This document shows positions 62,672 through 64,000 of a DNA stretch of 64,000 bases, piece by piece. The notes beneath the pieces were generated by a model. It did not search any database and had not been told where the DNA came from. It was given only the letters and a program-made list of their open reading frames with translations. The stretch lies in contig JAWKRP010000010.1 in assembly GCA_041389565.1 (NCBI GenBank), positions 186,001 to 250,000 of the forward strand. The letters are read 5' to 3'. Positions within the stretch are counted from its first letter, which is position 1, and each line of letters opens with the position of its first letter. The position numbers and the translations under genes are program-made. The stretch comes from JACKEQ01 sp041389565 (lineage in GTDB: Bacteria > Myxococcota_A > UBA796 > GCA-2862545).

Positions 62672-63256
62672 ATGTCTCGCACTCTCTTCTCGTCCTCCGT
62701 GCTCTTCGCGGCCATCCTCTCCTCCATCGCTACGAGCGCACCCCGCTGGACGGTCTCCGCCCAGGAATCGGGAACGTTCCGGATCGACCGCGGAGACGCA
62801 CTGGAGCTCGACATCGGCCTGTTCGCCACGGGCGCCGCGCTCCCCGAGGTGGAAGCGGGGATCACGCCCCAGGGCGGATCGGGCGAAGGTGGCCTCGACA
62901 CCTCGCTCACCGTGGAGCTCACGCTCGCGTCGACCGGCACGCTCGGCTTCGGCCGCACGGACACCACGGTGGTGGCGGAGCTGTGGATGGACACGGAGGA
63001 GGGCGACTGGCTGGTCGACGACGCCGAGGTGGACGTGCTCGCCGGAGAGCCCGTCGAGATCGAGCTGTTCGCGAGCGGGGTGCTGGCGACGTGCACGCCC
63101 GCGGTCGACTGCGAGCGCGCGCTCACGGTCGTGCTGCACCAGTCCGACGACGCGAAGCTCAAGGTGAAGGCCCGTGCCCGCGCGTTGGTGGCCGCACCGC
63201 TCCTGGGTCCGGCGCCCGACACCGCCGAGCTCGAGGTCGACCTGCTGGCCCGCTGA
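62672..63256 (+). CDS. Secreted protein of unknown function
   Basis: This 194-residue protein has a normal signal peptide with Arg3 (MSRTLFSSSVLFAAILSSIATSA) and a mature part rich in beta strands (SLTVELTLASTGTLGFG, TTVVAELWMDTEEGDW, PVEIELFASGVL). It has two Cys (TCTPAVDCERA), likely a disulfide. No family is recognised. The ATG at 62672 follows GGAG by five bases. It precedes nth by 19 bp on the same strand, probably without functional link. Confidence 0.75.
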   Translation: MSRTLFSSSVLFAAILSSIATSAPRWTVSAQESGTFRIDRGDALELDIGLFATGAALPEVEAGITPQGGSGEGGLDTSLTVELTLASTGTLGFGRTDTTVVAELWMDTEEGDWLVDDAEVDVLAGEPVEIELFASGVLATCTPAVDCERALTVVLHQSDDAKLKVKARARALVAAPLLGPAPDTAELEVDLLAR

Positions 63257-63275
63257 GGGCGTTACAGGGCGCGGC

Positions 63276-63929
63276 ATGCGGAAGGCCGAGCGCGCGAAGC
63301 GCATCCACGAGATCCTCGACGGGCTCTACCCCGAGCCCCCCGTCCCTCTCGACCACACCGATCCCTTCACGCTGCTGGTGGCCGTCCTGCTGTCGGCGCA
63401 GTGCACCGATGCGCGCGTGAACCTCGTCACGCCGGGCCTGTTCGAGCTGGCGCCCGATGCGGCGCGCATGGCGGTCCAGCCGGTCGACGCCATCCTCGAG
63501 CGCATCCGCACGTGCGGGCTCGCGCCCACGAAGGCGAAGAACATCCACAGGCTCGCGAACACCCTCGTGGAGGAGCACGGCGGCGAGGTCCCCGCCGACT
63601 TCGCCGCGCTGGAGCGCCTCCCGGGCGTGGGCCACAAGACGGCCAGCGTGGTGATGGCGCAGGCGTTCGAGGTGCCCGCGTTCCCGGTCGACACGCACAT
63701 CTTCCGGCTCGCGCACCGCTGGGCGCTGTCGCGAGGGAAGAACGTGACGGCCGTCGAAGCCGATCTGAAGCGCATCTTCCCGAAGGCGAGCTGGAACCGC
63801 CTCCACCTGCAGATCATCTACTTCGGGCGCGAGCACTGCCCGGCCCGGGGCCACGACCCCGATGCGTGCCCGATCTGCAGCTGGGTGACGCCGCGGTTCC
63901 GCGAGCCGGCCCGAACCTCGCGCGCGTGA
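63276..63929 (+). CDS. nth: Endonuclease III with three of the four cluster cysteines
   Basis: Endonuclease III removes oxidised pyrimidines from DNA and cuts the abasic site in base-excision repair. The 217-residue protein has the HhH-GPD fold: the hairpin LPGVGHKTASVV with catalytic Lys, the aspartate in PVDTHIFRLAHRW, and LLSAQCTDARVN near the start. The C-terminal 4Fe-4S loop has Cys in HCPARGHDPDACPICSW, three residues, but the fourth Cys of the usual C-x6-C-x2-C-x5-C is absent before the end. A cluster-free form is known in some lineages, so function may remain. ATG 63276 has no strong ribosome site. Confidence 0.92.
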   Translation: MRKAERAKRIHEILDGLYPEPPVPLDHTDPFTLLVAVLLSAQCTDARVNLVTPGLFELAPDAARMAVQPVDAILERIRTCGLAPTKAKNIHRLANTLVEEHGGEVPADFAALERLPGVGHKTASVVMAQAFEVPAFPVDTHIFRLAHRWALSRGKNVTAVEADLKRIFPKASWNRLHLQIIYFGREHCPARGHDPDACPICSWVTPRFREPARTSRA

Positions 63930-63945
63930 GCGGCCCTGCGTGGAA

Positions 63946-63951
63946 TATGCT
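63946..63951 (+). promoter_or_regulatory. -10-like TATGCT before the last gene
   Basis: TATGCT at 63946-63951 lies 39 bases before the GTG at 63991; a hairpin (63958-63976) and GGAGG (63982-63986) lie between. Confidence 0.4.
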
Positions 63952-63957
63952 GCGCGG

Positions 63958-63976
63958 GTCCGGGGTCCGCCCGGAC
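63958..63976 (+). repeat. 7-bp hairpin in the leader of the last gene
   Basis: GTCCGGG (63958-63964) and CCCGGAC (63970-63976) pair perfectly around GTCCG. It may be the nth terminator or a leader structure. Confidence 0.5.
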
Positions 63977-63990
63977 GACGCGGAGGATTC

Positions 63991-64000
63991 GTGCTCGCCT
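63991..64000 (+). CDS. First codons of a gene cut by the window edge
   Basis: A GTG at 63991 follows GGAGG by four bases, with a TATGCT box and hairpin upstream. Only three codons (encoding Met-Leu-Ala) are visible, so nothing can be said of the product; the hydrophobic start could be a short signal peptide. Confidence 0.4.

Overview
The window is GC-rich (about 70 %), with gene starts marked by GTG or ATG and strong codon bias. Its gene content points to a member of the Myxococcota (former Deltaproteobacteria): three Ser/Thr protein kinases, a membrane TPR/HAMP class III cyclase, a hybrid histidine kinase, a MopE/C-type-lectin surface protein with a MYXO-CTERM-like tail, DUF2807 and di-heme lipoproteins, and many exported peptidases. 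No rRNA, tRNA, CRISPR array or insertion sequence was seen. Species cannot be named from the sequence alone.

Layout. 0-4.2 kb: chaperones (5' part of dnaK on the minus strand, groES-groEL on the plus strand) around a repeat-bearing spacer. 4.2-9.5 kb: a polytopic spermidine-synthase-like protein with a zinc-ribbon partner, kinase 1 and a SnoaL-like protein. 9.4-22.2 kb: the most unusual block, with three ATP-grasp ligases, two alpha/beta-hydrolase esterases and an S51/cyanophycinase-like protein, interleaved with HemJ, a methyltransferase, a cyclase and a hybrid kinase. 22.2-23.9 kb: rhomboid protease plus an AbiEii-like nucleotidyltransferase and its small partner. 23.9-29.7 kb: kinase 2 and the 1221-residue lectin/MopE protein, whose 3' ends overlap by 52 bp. 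29.7-33.7 kb: a YiaA-like protein and oleA-oleB-oleC; oleD lies at 48.5-49.5 kb, so the four enzymes of the OleABCD long-chain olefin pathway are all present but split. 33.7-40.9 kb: lipoproteins, kinase 3, a LURP-one-like protein, a frameshifted membrane gene, an orphan HEPN protein and a fatty-acid-hydroxylase/sterol-desaturase. 41-44.8 kb: a large M16 lipoprotein and a LysR regulator. 44.8-47.5 kb: one alpha/beta-hydrolase membrane gene cut in two by an in-frame TAG. 47.5-51.1 kb: an NAD-dependent epimerase-like protein, oleD, bimodular dCTP deaminase and a four-helix-bundle protein, followed by a 250-bp iterated-repeat spacer. 51.5-58.8 kb: an exported TldD/TldE pair, a coiled-coil membrane protein and an exported M16 pair. 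58.8-64 kb: UPF1-like helicase, an unrecognised HExxH protein, a secreted protein, endonuclease III and the first codons of another gene.

Cross-cutting signals. Many genes begin 5-9 bp after a TAnnnT box with no Shine-Dalgarno sequence, suggesting leaderless mRNAs. Many exported proteins have very short signal peptides (9-13 residues) with no Lys or Arg at the N terminus. Genes are packed with ATGA/GTGA overlaps, a head-to-head pair shares CATG, and tail-to-tail pairs overlap by 4, 20 and 52 bp. The best candidates for an undescribed system are the ATP-grasp/esterase/S51 block and, more weakly, the nucleotidyltransferase pair next to the rhomboid gene.
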